64,000 bases of DNA. Source: Oscillospiraceae bacterium. Its GTDB lineage: Bacteria; Bacillota; Clostridia; Oscillospirales; Oscillospiraceae. The notes beneath the pieces are model-generated. The model saw only the letters and a program-made list of their open reading frames with translations. It searched no databases and was not told the origin of the DNA. Every line of letters starts with the position of its first letter. Within the stretch, counting starts at the first letter, position 1. This document shows positions 48,177 to 56,871 of this stretch, piece after piece. A program made the translations under genes and the position numbers. The DNA is taken from contig JAFSET010000081.1 of the NCBI GenBank assembly GCA_017435615.1, positions 1 through 64,000 on the forward strand, in the 5' to 3' direction.

Positions 48177-49409
48177 TCAGTTGACGGTACGAATCAGGCA
48201 CGAATAAGTCACGCCTTCATACTCTGTCTGCACCAGGCAATTTGTTTCGGAGGATTGCACGGAAACATAGTTGCCGTCTACCTCACAGGAACTGCCCTCT
48301 GCAATGGTCCAGGTCAGTTCCAATGTATTTCCGCTTGAATCCGTTAGATACAGACCCACGGAAGAGCCAACAGACAATGTCACATCATAGATTTTTTCAT
48401 ATTCATCAAAGGGAATTTTATCGCCGAATTGATTATACAGAAGATAATCTCCATTGCCCGCTGGGGCGGTAGTTTCGGAGTTATCACCCGGTTCTTCGCC
48501 GTTTTCTTCCGGCATAGTCGGCTCTTCAAAATCGCAAATGATGGTGCAGCTTGTGATCACACCGTCATATTCCGCGTGAATTTCCGTCTGGCCCTCGCTC
48601 ACCGCGATCACAACACCGTCAGTCACCGTAGCAACGGTAGGATCATCGGAGGTCCAAACGATCTGGTCATGAGAAACTTCTCCGTCATAGAGCGTCCAGC
48701 TAAAGCCCTCATAGTCTGCTGTGATGGATTTGCGGTTCAGCCGAATTCCTTCCGGTGCGACCGTGGGGGGCTCTGTAGCAATTTCAAAAACACAGCTAAC
48801 TTTACACTCTGCGGTAATTTCACCGCAAGTAACCGTAATAACTGCCTGGCCCTGATCAACGCAGGTGATCTTGCCGGAGGAAGAAACCGTTGCAACCGCC
48901 TCATTGCTGCTGGAATAGGATATGGAATCTGTAGTATTGGAGGGTGCAGGCGTAGCTTCCAGCATCCATACTTCCCCTGCTGCACCCATGGTAATCTCAA
49001 GCTGGGAAAGACTCAGCCCGGTGCAGGCAATGTCCTGCTGCTCTGTGGTATCCGTTGTAGACTGGACATTTGTATCCGGCTGCGTACGACGGGACCAACC
49101 GTTTAATACATACAGGATCATAAAGGCAACGATCAGGATCAGGCATACTAAAACAATAATCAATCCCAATGCCTTTTTATTGGAAGGCTTTTTTTCGTTT
49201 GAGACGGCAGTAAGCTCGTTGCCTTGCATACGCTTGCGAACGTTTGATTTTGAAAAGCGTCCGCCCTTTACATATGTATAACCACTGCTTTGGCTCTGCT
49301 CATCCGCAACCGTTGTGCTTTCTGCCGGACGGGCGCAGCCACAGATTGGGCATTGCGCAGCAGTTTCCGGATAGGATGTCCCGCAGACATCACAAATTAC
49401 TTTACTCAT
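48177..49409 (-). CDS. Zinc-ribbon membrane protein with Ig-like (BIG2) domains
   Basis: The 410-residue protein starts with a zinc ribbon (C6, C9, C20, C23: CDVCG and CPICGC), a polar region, one membrane helix (about 82-105), and an outside part with two bacterial Ig-like domains (about 125-210 and 220-300) having SSSNEAVATVSSSGKI and TSDDPTVATVTDGVV, then a Glu/Pro/Thr linker and a third beta domain. Zinc-ribbon-plus-membrane proteins of this kind are common in clostridia and uncharacterised. It is divergent from the kinase-like gene, which also has a single membrane helix and repeated beta domains. Confidence 0.8.
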   Translation of the reverse strand: MSKVICDVCGTSYPETAAQCPICGCARPAESTTVADEQSQSSGYTYVKGGRFSKSNVRKRMQGNELTAVSNEKKPSNKKALGLIIVLVCLILIVAFMILYVLNGWSRRTQPDTNVQSTTDTTEQQDIACTGLSLSQLEITMGAAGEVWMLEATPAPSNTTDSISYSSSNEAVATVSSSGKITCVDQGQAVITVTCGEITAECKVSCVFEIATEPPTVAPEGIRLNRKSITADYEGFSWTLYDGEVSHDQIVWTSDDPTVATVTDGVVIAVSEGQTEIHAEYDGVITSCTIICDFEEPTMPEENGEEPGDNSETTAPAGNGDYLLYNQFGDKIPFDEYEKIYDVTLSVGSSVGLYLTDSSGNTLELTWTIAEGSSCEVDGNYVSVQSSETNCLVQTEYEGVTYSCLIRTVN

Positions 49410-49496
49410 GTTGGTCCTCCATTCTGACGGAATATGGTCTTTATTTTCTTTTCACGATTATAGCATTATAATTCAAATAAAACAACAACAAACTTG

Positions 49497-49525
49497 TTGC
49501 TTTTTTTTAAATTTTATTTTATCAT
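49497..49525 (+). promoter_or_regulatory. Probable promoter of the kinase-like gene
   Basis: TTGCTT (49497-49502) and TATCAT (49520-49525) are 17 bases apart in a very AT-rich gap, 30 bases before the GTG start. Confidence 0.55.
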
Positions 49526-49555
49526 ATAGAAAGTATTCATAAGGAGGCGATAAAT

Positions 49556-52525
49556 GTGTCTGATCCGAAGCTGATCTCGCCATTACTTGACAATTTTGTT
49601 ATGGGTGATCCAATTTCCGACAAGAACGGTATCCGCTGCTGTCCGGCAATGGACACTGCGTCTGATGAAAAATATATCGTAAAAATCATTTCTGTCCCTG
49701 CATCCGAGACCCAACTGCAGGCTCTGCTTTTAACCGGAGCGTTGGAAAACGAAGATGCAGCCTGGAAGTATTTTGAAGATCGGGCCAATGATCTTGTCCA
49801 TGAACTGGATATCCTACAGCAGCTTTCCAAGCAAGAAGGATTTTTGCCCTGCGAACGCTATCAGGTTGTTCCTATGGAGGACCACATCGGCTACGAGGTT
49901 TATATTCTGACACGATATAAACGCACTTTGCTGCGACAGTTCGATAAAAAACCTCTCACAAAGCTGGATGCATTGAATTTAGGCCTTGACCTGTGCGCAG
50001 CGCTGAATGCCTGCAGAAGAAGCGGTTATCTGTTTTCAAATTTGAAGCCCTCCAACATCTATGTGACAGAAAACGGAGAGTATAAAATTAGCGACTTGGG
50101 CTTCATCAGCTTAAGCGCCCTGAAATACGCAGCCCTCCCCCAGCAATATGTGGGAAAATATACACCGCCGGAGCTTCTGGATCCATTCAGTACCCTCAAT
50201 ACGACCATGGATGTGTACGCGTTGGGTATGATTCTTTATGAGATCTACAACGGCGGTATACTCCCGGAAGATGAAGACACACCTCTTCCGCCACCCCAGT
50301 ATGCCGACGAAGAGCTTGGTCAGATCATCCTGAAGGCTTGTTGCAGCGAAGTGGAGGAACGTTGGCAGGATCCGGTTCAAATGGGTCAGATGCTGGTAAA
50401 CTATATGCAGAAAAACGGCTCCTCTGATGATCCCATTGTGCCGCCGCCTATGCCGGAAGAGGACCCGGAACCGATGCCAGAAGAAACGGATCCCATCGAA
50501 CAGCCTGCAGCGGATACGCAGCAAGACAGCGATCCTGAGCAATGTGAAGAAAGTGCAGAAGAAATTCAGATTAACGAAGGAGAACCTGTCGGTGTTTCTG
50601 AGGCAGAAGAACCCATTGCGGAAAACGAGCAGCTATCCTTTGATATGGAAGAAACCGAGACGGTCGAAGCCATTTCTGAGGAAACCGAGCTTGCACAGCC
50701 AGTCGATGACGAATTATCTGAGGATGTTTCCATCGATGAAGACCCGGATATATCCTACGACGAGCTATCTGATGAGGTTAGTCAAATCCTCAGCCAGGCA
50801 GATGAGCTGGCCGCAATTGATGTACCGGAACCGGTGGTAGCTCCTGAGCCGGTGGAGGTTAAGCTTCCGGAACCGGAAGAGCCTGAGGCTCTTCCTGAGG
50901 ACGCATCAGAAGAAATATCCGAGGAAGAATTGGAAATAATTCCGGATGAAACTGATGAAGAAGAACCTTCCGAAAATGATGAGGAAGAAAAGCCTGTTAA
51001 ACAAAGCCACTGGCTGAGAAACACTTTATTGATCGTTCTGGCGCTTGCGCTGCTTGCCGGCGGTTTTGTGTTCTACAAGTTCTACTATATGAAGACTGTC
51101 GATGATCTTCAATTGATCGGCAACCGGGATACGCTGACTGTTCAGGTCACATCCGAGGTAGAAGACGAGCTGCTGTCAATTTCCTGCACGGATCTGTACG
51201 GCAAAACTGTGATCGTTCCCGTTGTCAACGGCGAAGCGGAATTCTCCGGTCTGGCAGCCAATGCGGAATACACCATCGAAGTCAATATTGAAGGTTTCCA
51301 TGGCCTTAACGGCAAAGTATCCGCCAGTCATTTTACGCCTGCAGAAAGCGCCATCGTACAGTATAACGTGGTTACCGGCAATATGGCCGGCTCTGCCATT
51401 TTAAGCTTTACCGTCAGTGGTCCCGATTCTGAAAACTGGAAGTTTACCTACAGCACCTCCGGTCAGGAAGAACAAACCGTTTCCTTCACCGGCCATACCG
51501 TAACACTTACCGATCTTCAGCAAAACAAAGTTTATACCGGCATTCTGGAGCCGGAAGATGATTTGTTTATAGCCGAAGCTACAGAAATCACCTTCACTGC
51601 CTCCGATGTAATTCTTGCCCAGAACCTGGTGATCACCGAATGTGCCAACGGAAGGTTATCCGCTGAATGGACTGTTCCCGAAGGCGTTGCCGTGGAAAGC
51701 TGGAGCGTCCGGTGCTACAATGGCTCTGACTACGACCAAACTGTTACAACTCAGGAAACATCGATTGTGTTTTCCGATTTGGATCACACTGACAGCTTTA
51801 CCGTGGATGTGACCGCAATGGGACAAAGCTACATTCAAACCGCATCCGTAGGCAAAAACTCTGTCACAGTGAAAAACCTGACCGCCAATGCATCCCAGGC
51901 CGGAATGATCAGCTTGAATTGGGAAGCTTCCCAAATTCCTGAGAACGGATGGATCGTTTCCTACACGATTAACGGCTCTGAAACTGTATGGACCACTGCA
52001 ACAAACCAAAACAGTGCGGAGATCACACCTGCGGTTCCCGGCTGTCAGTACACCTTCACAGTTCAGGCAGCAGACTCATCTCCTACCATTTGCAAGCCCT
52101 GCGTTTGCAGCACTGCCGAGGCAGAAGACTTTTACGTGAATTTTGCCGGTAACGAGGTGACAAGATATAACCTGTCCTTTTACCTTTGTAAACGCCCTTC
52201 ACTCGACGGCTGGACCCGTAACGATTTGTCGGACGCTGACTACACCACAACCTTTGCTGTCGGTACCGCCGCTGGCTTTGTTGTACACCTGAACCGCCAG
52301 TACGATCTGTCCTATGATGATATGGTGACAGCATTTGTGATCCGTGATGAAAATGATCAGATCGTCAGCGTCAGCTCTGTGGTAAAAACCTGGACAGATA
52401 TGTGGCACAAAAACTACTGTCACCTGGACATTCCTTCTATCCCCGACAAGCCGGGTGATTATACCATCAGTGTCTATTTTGACGGTCAATTTGCGGTCAC
52501 ACAGGCGTTTAGTGTTGTGAAATAA
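49556..52525 (+). CDS. Membrane protein with Ser/Thr-kinase-like domain (possible pseudokinase) and FN3-like repeats
   Basis: The 989-residue protein has an N-terminal kinase fold (about 12-285), an acidic Glu/Pro-rich linker (290-480), one membrane helix (487-507) and beta-rich extracellular repeats resembling FN3. In the kinase part, Lys43 (YIVKII), Asn167 (LKPSN), Asp180 (SDLGF) and PPE near 204-206 are retained. The catalytic HRD motif reads F160-S161-N162, so the base Asp is Asn, and the glycine-rich loop is weak. This may be a pseudokinase that senses rather than phosphorylates. Layout resembles PASTA-type kinases but without PASTA domains. The start is GTG 49556, 8 bases after AAGGAGG. 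Confidence 0.8.
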   Translation: MSDPKLISPLLDNFVMGDPISDKNGIRCCPAMDTASDEKYIVKIISVPASETQLQALLLTGALENEDAAWKYFEDRANDLVHELDILQQLSKQEGFLPCERYQVVPMEDHIGYEVYILTRYKRTLLRQFDKKPLTKLDALNLGLDLCAALNACRRSGYLFSNLKPSNIYVTENGEYKISDLGFISLSALKYAALPQQYVGKYTPPELLDPFSTLNTTMDVYALGMILYEIYNGGILPEDEDTPLPPPQYADEELGQIILKACCSEVEERWQDPVQMGQMLVNYMQKNGSSDDPIVPPPMPEEDPEPMPEETDPIEQPAADTQQDSDPEQCEESAEEIQINEGEPVGVSEAEEPIAENEQLSFDMEETETVEAISEETELAQPVDDELSEDVSIDEDPDISYDELSDEVSQILSQADELAAIDVPEPVVAPEPVEVKLPEPEEPEALPEDASEEISEEELEIIPDETDEEEPSENDEEEKPVKQSHWLRNTLLIVLALALLAGGFVFYKFYYMKTVDDLQLIGNRDTLTVQVTSEVEDELLSISCTDLYGKTVIVPVVNGEAEFSGLAANAEYTIEVNIEGFHGLNGKVSASHFTPAESAIVQYNVVTGNMAGSAILSFTVSGPDSENWKFTYSTSGQEEQTVSFTGHTVTLTDLQQNKVYTGILEPEDDLFIAEATEITFTASDVILAQNLVITECANGRLSAEWTVPEGVAVESWSVRCYNGSDYDQTVTTQETSIVFSDLDHTDSFTVDVTAMGQSYIQTASVGKNSVTVKNLTANASQAGMISLNWEASQIPENGWIVSYTINGSETVWTTATNQNSAEITPAVPGCQYTFTVQAADSSPTICKPCVCSTAEAEDFYVNFAGNEVTRYNLSFYLCKRPSLDGWTRNDLSDADYTTTFAVGTAAGFVVHLNRQYDLSYDDMVTAFVIRDENDQIVSVSSVVKTWTDMWHKNYCHLDIPSIPDKPGDYTISVYFDGQFAVTQAFSVVK

Positions 52526-52528
52526 CCG

Positions 52529-52566
52529 ATTTCAGGCAGCCTTTTCAGGTTGCCTGAAATTTTTTC
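52529..52566 (+). terminator. Terminator of the kinase-like gene
   Basis: ATTTCAGGCAGCC (52529-52541) pairs with GGTTGCCTGAAAT (52548-52560, one G-U), followed by TTTTTC. It sits immediately before the aromatic operon promoter. Confidence 0.85.
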
Positions 52567-52595
52567 TTGCAAATCCGACGCAGCAGTGCTATACT
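52567..52595 (+). promoter_or_regulatory. Sigma-A promoter of the aromatic operon
   Basis: TTGCAA (52567-52572) and TATACT (52590-52595) are 17 bases apart. Transcription would begin near 52602, about 25 bases before the leader peptide. Confidence 0.8.
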
Positions 52596-52626
52596 GTCTT
52601 TAATTCTAAAAGATGGAGATCATACC

Positions 52627-52689
52627 ATGTATACTTCTGCTGCACAGTTTTATTTTTATTGCTATTACTTTTTTAACGGTAAAAAGTAA
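52627..52689 (+). CDS. Phe/Tyr-rich leader peptide of the aromatic operon
   Basis: A 20-codon gene reads MYTSAAQFYFYCYYFFNGKK, with GGAG 8 bases before the ATG. Five Tyr and four Phe codons are present, eight of them among codons 8-16, and no Trp. This is the layout of attenuation leader peptides: ribosomes stall at these codons when charged tRNA-Phe or tRNA-Tyr is scarce. The stall codons TAT-TAC-TTT-TTT lie inside the left arm of an RNA hairpin (52662-52673), and the stop codon is in its right arm. The operon downstream makes Phe and Tyr. Confidence 0.85.
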   Translation: MYTSAAQFYFYCYYFFNGKK

Positions 52690-52780
52690 TAGAGATTTGT
52701 GCTGCAAAGAATTATACGGTATTCCATTTTATACGAAATCCCACTGCCGCACAGATTTTCGTCTGTGCGGTATATTTTTT
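52662..52780 (+). promoter_or_regulatory. Transcription attenuator of the aromatic operon
   Basis: Three structures can be read. A pause hairpin pairs CTATTACTTTTT (52662-52673) with AAAAAGTAATAG (52681-52692). A terminator pairs CCGCACAGA (52747-52755) with TCTGTGCGG (52762-52770), followed by TATATTTTTT. An antiterminator pairs ATTTGTGC (52695-52702) with GCACAGAT (52749-52756), which overlaps the terminator's left arm. A ribosome stalled at the Tyr/Phe codons would open the first hairpin; it could also free 52695-52702, since GCACAG at 52642-52647 in the leader can pair with that segment. This is inferred from base pairing alone. Confidence 0.75.
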
Positions 52781-52794
52781 AGGAGATGTTGAAT

Positions 52795-53796
52795 ATGATC
52801 GCTGTATTGAAAAGAGAGACTACACAAGAACAAAAATTACACCTTCTGACCTGGCTTAAATCCATGGGACTGGATGTACATGTTTCCGAAGGAGAAGAAA
52901 TCACGGTACTTGGTTTGATCGGTGATACCAGCCGGGTAGATATGGAATTATTGAGCAGCCTGGAAATCGTGGAAACAGTCAAACGTGTTTCCGAACCTTT
53001 CAAGCAGGCAAACAGAGTGTTTCATCCCGAAGACACCGTGGTGCAGATCGGTGAGGCTATGATCGGCGGAGGCCATTTTGCTATGATTGCAGGCCCCTGC
53101 TCTGTAGAAAGTGAGCAGCAGATCATCGAAGTTGCGCAGGCAGTCAAGGCTGCGGGCGCACACATTTTACGCGGCGGTGCATTCAAACCCCGCACCTCTC
53201 CTTATGCGTTCCAGGGTCTGAAGGATGAGGGCATCCGCATGCTGCTGGAAGCAAAGAAAGCTACCGGACTTCCCATCATTACAGAGATCATGAACGTTCG
53301 GTCTTTAGATCTTTTTGAAGATGTGGATATCATTCAGGTCGGTGCAAGAAATATGCAAAATTTTGACCTGCTTCAGGAGCTGGGCAAGACCGACAAACCT
53401 ATTTTACTGAAACGGGGACTTGCCAATACGCTGCAGGAGCTTCTGATGAGTGCAGAATATATTATGAGTGAAGGTAATGAGAATATCATTTTATGTGAGC
53501 GCGGTATTCGAACATACGAACATTATACCCGAAATACGCTGGATCTTTCCGCTGTTCCTGTGCTGCACGAGCTGACACACCTTCCTGTGGTAGTCGATCC
53601 CAGCCACGCCACCGGCAAAGCATCCTTAGTACCTTCCATGACCGCGGCCGCTGTTGCAGCCGGTGCTGACGGCATTATGGTGGAAGTGCATAACAATCCT
53701 TCCAGAGCTTTGTGTGACGGTGCGCAGTCCCTGACACCGGAGCAGTTTGCTTCTGTCAGCCAGCAGGTGCAGCGCATCCGGGAGGTTTTGGCATGA
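52795..53796 (+). CDS. aroF: DAHP synthase (3-deoxy-7-phosphoheptulonate synthase), AroAI-beta type
   Basis: The 333-residue enzyme condenses phosphoenolpyruvate and erythrose-4-phosphate, the first step of the shikimate pathway. It has an N-terminal ferredoxin-like domain (about 1-70), which in relatives binds Tyr or Phe for feedback inhibition, then the barrel with AGPCSVES, LRGGAFKPRTSPYAFQG, ILLKRG, CERGIRTYE and VVVDPSHATGK. ATG 52795 is chosen because AGGAG ends 9 bases upstream; an earlier ATG abuts it. It overlaps tyrA by 4 bases. Confidence 0.94.
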   Translation: MIAVLKRETTQEQKLHLLTWLKSMGLDVHVSEGEEITVLGLIGDTSRVDMELLSSLEIVETVKRVSEPFKQANRVFHPEDTVVQIGEAMIGGGHFAMIAGPCSVESEQQIIEVAQAVKAAGAHILRGGAFKPRTSPYAFQGLKDEGIRMLLEAKKATGLPIITEIMNVRSLDLFEDVDIIQVGARNMQNFDLLQELGKTDKPILLKRGLANTLQELLMSAEYIMSEGNENIILCERGIRTYEHYTRNTLDLSAVPVLHELTHLPVVVDPSHATGKASLVPSMTAAAVAAGADGIMVEVHNNPSRALCDGAQSLTPEQFASVSQQVQRIREVLA

Positions 53797-54623
53797 ATGT
53801 TGGCATTTTAGGCCTTGGACTGATCGGCGGTTCTCTCGCCCGCGCATATTCCAAAGCCGGGCACCGGGTATATGTGTATGACCGGGATGAACAGATGTTG
53901 GAATTTTCCAAAATTGCCGGTGTTGTTCACGGAACGTTGAATACTGACACCATTGGTCAGTGCGAGCTGATCCTTTTGGCCATATATGCCGGTGGCTCTG
54001 CCCAGTGGCTTGAAGATAATTCCCCCAAAATTTCTCCCAAAGCGATGGTGATAGATTGCTGTGGCATCAAGAAATACATCTGCGACAAATGCTTTCCTTT
54101 GGCAGAACAATACGGCTTTACCTTTGTAGGCGGGCATCCAATGGCCGGTTCCCATCATTCCGGGTTTAAATATAGCCGATCCAATTTGTTTCAGGGAGCC
54201 CCTATGGTGCTGGTCCCTCCGAGATTTGACGATCCGGTGCTTCTTTCCCATGTAAAAACGCTGCTTGAGCCCTGCAACTTTGGTTCATTTTCCGTTACGA
54301 CTGCACAGCAGCATGATAAAATGATCGCATTTACATCCCAAATGCCCCACATAGTCAGCAACGCCTACATCAAGTCCCCTACTGCCACGATGCACAAGGG
54401 TTTTTCTGCCGGCAGCTACAAGGATCTGACCCGTGTTGCCTGGCTGAACGCGCCTATGTGGGCGGAACTGTTTTTATCAAACAGAGAAAATGTACTTTAT
54501 GAACTGGAGTGTTATATTGAAAGTCTGCAGGCATACCGGGATGCCCTGGAAGCACAGGACGAGTCTGCCTTGACTGCGCTGCTTGAAGAAGGTAAACAAC
54601 GTAAGGAGGCGGTTGACGGATGA
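53793..54623 (+). CDS. tyrA: Prephenate dehydrogenase
   Basis: The 276-residue NAD-dependent enzyme oxidises prephenate to 4-hydroxyphenylpyruvate for Tyr. It has the nucleotide loop GILGLGLIGGSLARAY, the conserved VGGHPMAGSHHSGFKYS with catalytic His, and a helical dimer domain (SAGSYKDLTRVAWLNAPMWAELFLSN). No ACT domain follows, so feedback control here would be weak. It overlaps aroF and aroB by 4 bases each (ATGA). It could in principle take arogenate; the sequence does not say. Confidence 0.92.
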   Translation: MNVGILGLGLIGGSLARAYSKAGHRVYVYDRDEQMLEFSKIAGVVHGTLNTDTIGQCELILLAIYAGGSAQWLEDNSPKISPKAMVIDCCGIKKYICDKCFPLAEQYGFTFVGGHPMAGSHHSGFKYSRSNLFQGAPMVLVPPRFDDPVLLSHVKTLLEPCNFGSFSVTTAQQHDKMIAFTSQMPHIVSNAYIKSPTATMHKGFSAGSYKDLTRVAWLNAPMWAELFLSNRENVLYELECYIESLQAYRDALEAQDESALTALLEEGKQRKEAVDG

Positions 54624-55672
54624 AAGCCATAGATGTAGGCACCTCTGCAAGCTATCAGGTTTTGATCGATTGCGGTTTGATCCGCAGCTCCGGAGTCTAT
54701 ATCCGCAAGCTCATCAAGCCAGGAAAGGCTGCCGTGATCAGCGACAGCAATGTATTTCCTTTGTACGGAAAAACGGTAATTGACAGCCTGAATAATGCCG
54801 GTTTTGAAGTTTACAGTTTTTGTTTTCAGGCCGGTGAAGCCCAGAAAAACAGCACCACCTATTTGCAGATTTTAAACTTCTTGGCCGAAAACAGCTTTAC
54901 CCGTTCCGATACGCTCATTGCCCTTGGCGGCGGTGTTGTCGGTGATATGACCGGTTTTGCCGCTGCCACCTATCTGCGTGGCATCCCTTATATTCAAATC
55001 CCCACAACGCTTTTGGCGATGGTTGACTCCTCCGTTGGCGGAAAGACTGCTATTGATCTTCCTGCCGGAAAAAACCTGGTTGGCGCTTTTTATCAACCGA
55101 CCTTAGTGCTCTGCGATCCGGATGCTTTGAGCACACTGCCCGCATCTGTCTTTCGGGATGGATGCGCTGAAGTGATCAAATACGGTGTTCTTTTTGATGC
55201 AAAATTATTTGATCACTTATATGACAAAGGCTTATCCTTTGACCGGGAATATGTGATCACACGCTGCGTGGAATTAAAAAAAGAAGTTGTACAGCAGGAT
55301 GAATATGACCGCGGAAGACGGCAGCTATTAAACCTTGGTCACACCTTCGGTCATGCCATCGAGGCACAAAGCGATTTTCAGGTTTCCCATGGACAGGCTG
55401 TTGCGATCGGTATGGCAATAATATCCCGGGCTTGCGCCGCGTGTAACCTTTGTTCCCTACAGGTCAGTGGGGCCGTCTGTGACATATTGGCTCTTTTTGG
55501 CTTGCCCCACAGTACCACATATACTGCGGAGCAGCTTTATCAGGGTGCTTTATCCGACAAAAAACGGGCCGGAGAAACCGTCAACCTGATTATCACAAAG
55601 CAAATCGGCTGTTGCGACATTCTTCCCACACCGATTTCACAGGTACAATCCTTTATTGAGGCAGGTCTATAA
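54620..55672 (+). CDS. aroB: 3-Dehydroquinate synthase
   Basis: The 350-residue NAD- and zinc-dependent enzyme forms 3-dehydroquinate from DAHP. Conserved pieces are LGGGVVGDMTGFAAATYLRG, PTTLLAMVDSSVGGKTAID, the first zinc ligand in FRDGCAEVIKYG, and the other ligands in LNLGHTFGHAIEA and SHGQAVAIGM. It starts inside the tyrA stop (ATGA). Confidence 0.94.
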   Translation: MKAIDVGTSASYQVLIDCGLIRSSGVYIRKLIKPGKAAVISDSNVFPLYGKTVIDSLNNAGFEVYSFCFQAGEAQKNSTTYLQILNFLAENSFTRSDTLIALGGGVVGDMTGFAAATYLRGIPYIQIPTTLLAMVDSSVGGKTAIDLPAGKNLVGAFYQPTLVLCDPDALSTLPASVFRDGCAEVIKYGVLFDAKLFDHLYDKGLSFDREYVITRCVELKKEVVQQDEYDRGRRQLLNLGHTFGHAIEAQSDFQVSHGQAVAIGMAIISRACAACNLCSLQVSGAVCDILALFGLPHSTTYTAEQLYQGALSDKKRAGETVNLIITKQIGCCDILPTPISQVQSFIEAGL

Positions 55673-55674
55673 CT

Positions 55675-56871
55675 ATGGATATTACTATATATCCCAAAAA
55701 GCTATCAGGAACACTGCAAATAATCCCTTCCAAGTCTCAGGCACACCGACTGCTGATCTGCGCTGCTTTTTCAGACAAACCAACAAAGCTGATCTGTCCG
55801 GCAACGAACCGGGATATCGAAGCTACCGCAAACTGCCTGAACGCTATAGGGGCTCAAATCACAAGAACCGACGACGGGTATCTTGTTGTTCCGGTTTCCT
55901 CAGTTTCCAGACAAGCTGTGCTGGATTGTGGCGAAAGCGGCTCAACGCTGCGCTTTATGCTCCCCATTGCAGGTGCGCTGGGTGTGGATGCCACTTTTCA
56001 AATGGCAGGCAGGCTTCCAGAACGTCCACTGTCTCCTCTTTGGGAGGAGCTGCAGCGCATGGGATGTACACTTTCCCGTCCAACGGAAAATTCCATAAAC
56101 TGCACCGGAAGGCTGAAAGCCGGAGCGTATTACATCGACGGCGGTGTATCCAGCCAGTTCATCACCGGTCTTCTGTTTGCCTTGGCACTGCTTCCCGGGG
56201 AAAGTCAGTTGCAGGTGACGGGTTCGGTGGAATCCAAACCTTATATCGAAATGACCCGACAGGCTTTGAAGCTTTTTGGAGCAGATGCTACAGATACTCG
56301 CTTTAATGGACGAACCCCCTTCCGGTCTCCCGGTACTGTTTTTGTGGAGAGTGATTGGAGCAACGGCGCATTTTTCCTTGGTGCCAATGCCTTAGGAAAT
56401 CACATTACACTTGAAGGTTTGAATTCTCATTCTGCCCAGGGTGATCGTGCAGTCGTGGAATGGATAGAACGTCTCCGGGAAGATATAACTGTATCCGGCA
56501 AAGATATTCCGGATCTGATCCCCATTCTCTGCGTGGTTGCAGGATGCAGCAAAGGTGCAACCTTTGAAAACATTGGCAGATTACGACTGAAAGAGTCCGA
56601 TCGTATAGACTCTGTTGCCAATATGATGAAAGCCTTGGGCGCGGATGTGCAAACAGGTCCAGATTGGCTGCGTGTATCCCCAAGCACCTATCAGGGCTGT
56701 GTAATCGACGCGAAAAACGATCATCGAATCGCCATGTCCGCAGCCATTGCTTCAACTGTTGCACAGGGACCGGTCACCATACTCGGCGCAGAATGTGTCA
56801 ACAAATCCTATCCGGACTTTTGGTCCGTATTTACACAGCTTGGAGGTTACTATGAGCAGTACATACGGTGA
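55675..56871 (+). CDS. aroA: EPSP synthase (3-phosphoshikimate 1-carboxyvinyltransferase)
   Basis: The 398-residue enzyme adds phosphoenolpyruvate to shikimate-3-phosphate. It has IIPSKSQAHRLLICAAF at the start, DCGESGSTLRFMLPIA, GRLPERPLSPL and RLKESDRIDSVANMM. The typical LPGSKS is IPSKS and the usual NGxTAxR is GESGSTLRF, as in clostridial (class II-like) enzymes, which are often less sensitive to glyphosate; sensitivity here is unknown. It begins 2 bases after aroB and overlaps aroC by 20. Confidence 0.93.
   Translation: MDITIYPKKLSGTLQIIPSKSQAHRLLICAAFSDKPTKLICPATNRDIEATANCLNAIGAQITRTDDGYLVVPVSSVSRQAVLDCGESGSTLRFMLPIAGALGVDATFQMAGRLPERPLSPLWEELQRMGCTLSRPTENSINCTGRLKAGAYYIDGGVSSQFITGLLFALALLPGESQLQVTGSVESKPYIEMTRQALKLFGADATDTRFNGRTPFRSPGTVFVESDWSNGAFFLGANALGNHITLEGLNSHSAQGDRAVVEWIERLREDITVSGKDIPDLIPILCVVAGCSKGATFENIGRLRLKESDRIDSVANMMKALGADVQTGPDWLRVSPSTYQGCVIDAKNDHRIAMSAAIASTVAQGPVTILGAECVNKSYPDFWSVFTQLGGYYEQYIR

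Noticed and set aside
55656..56306. Plus-strand frame overlapping aroA
   Set aside because: aroA in the neighbouring frame has complete family motifs; the overlapping product is low in similarity and Ser/Arg-rich as expected for a shifted frame.
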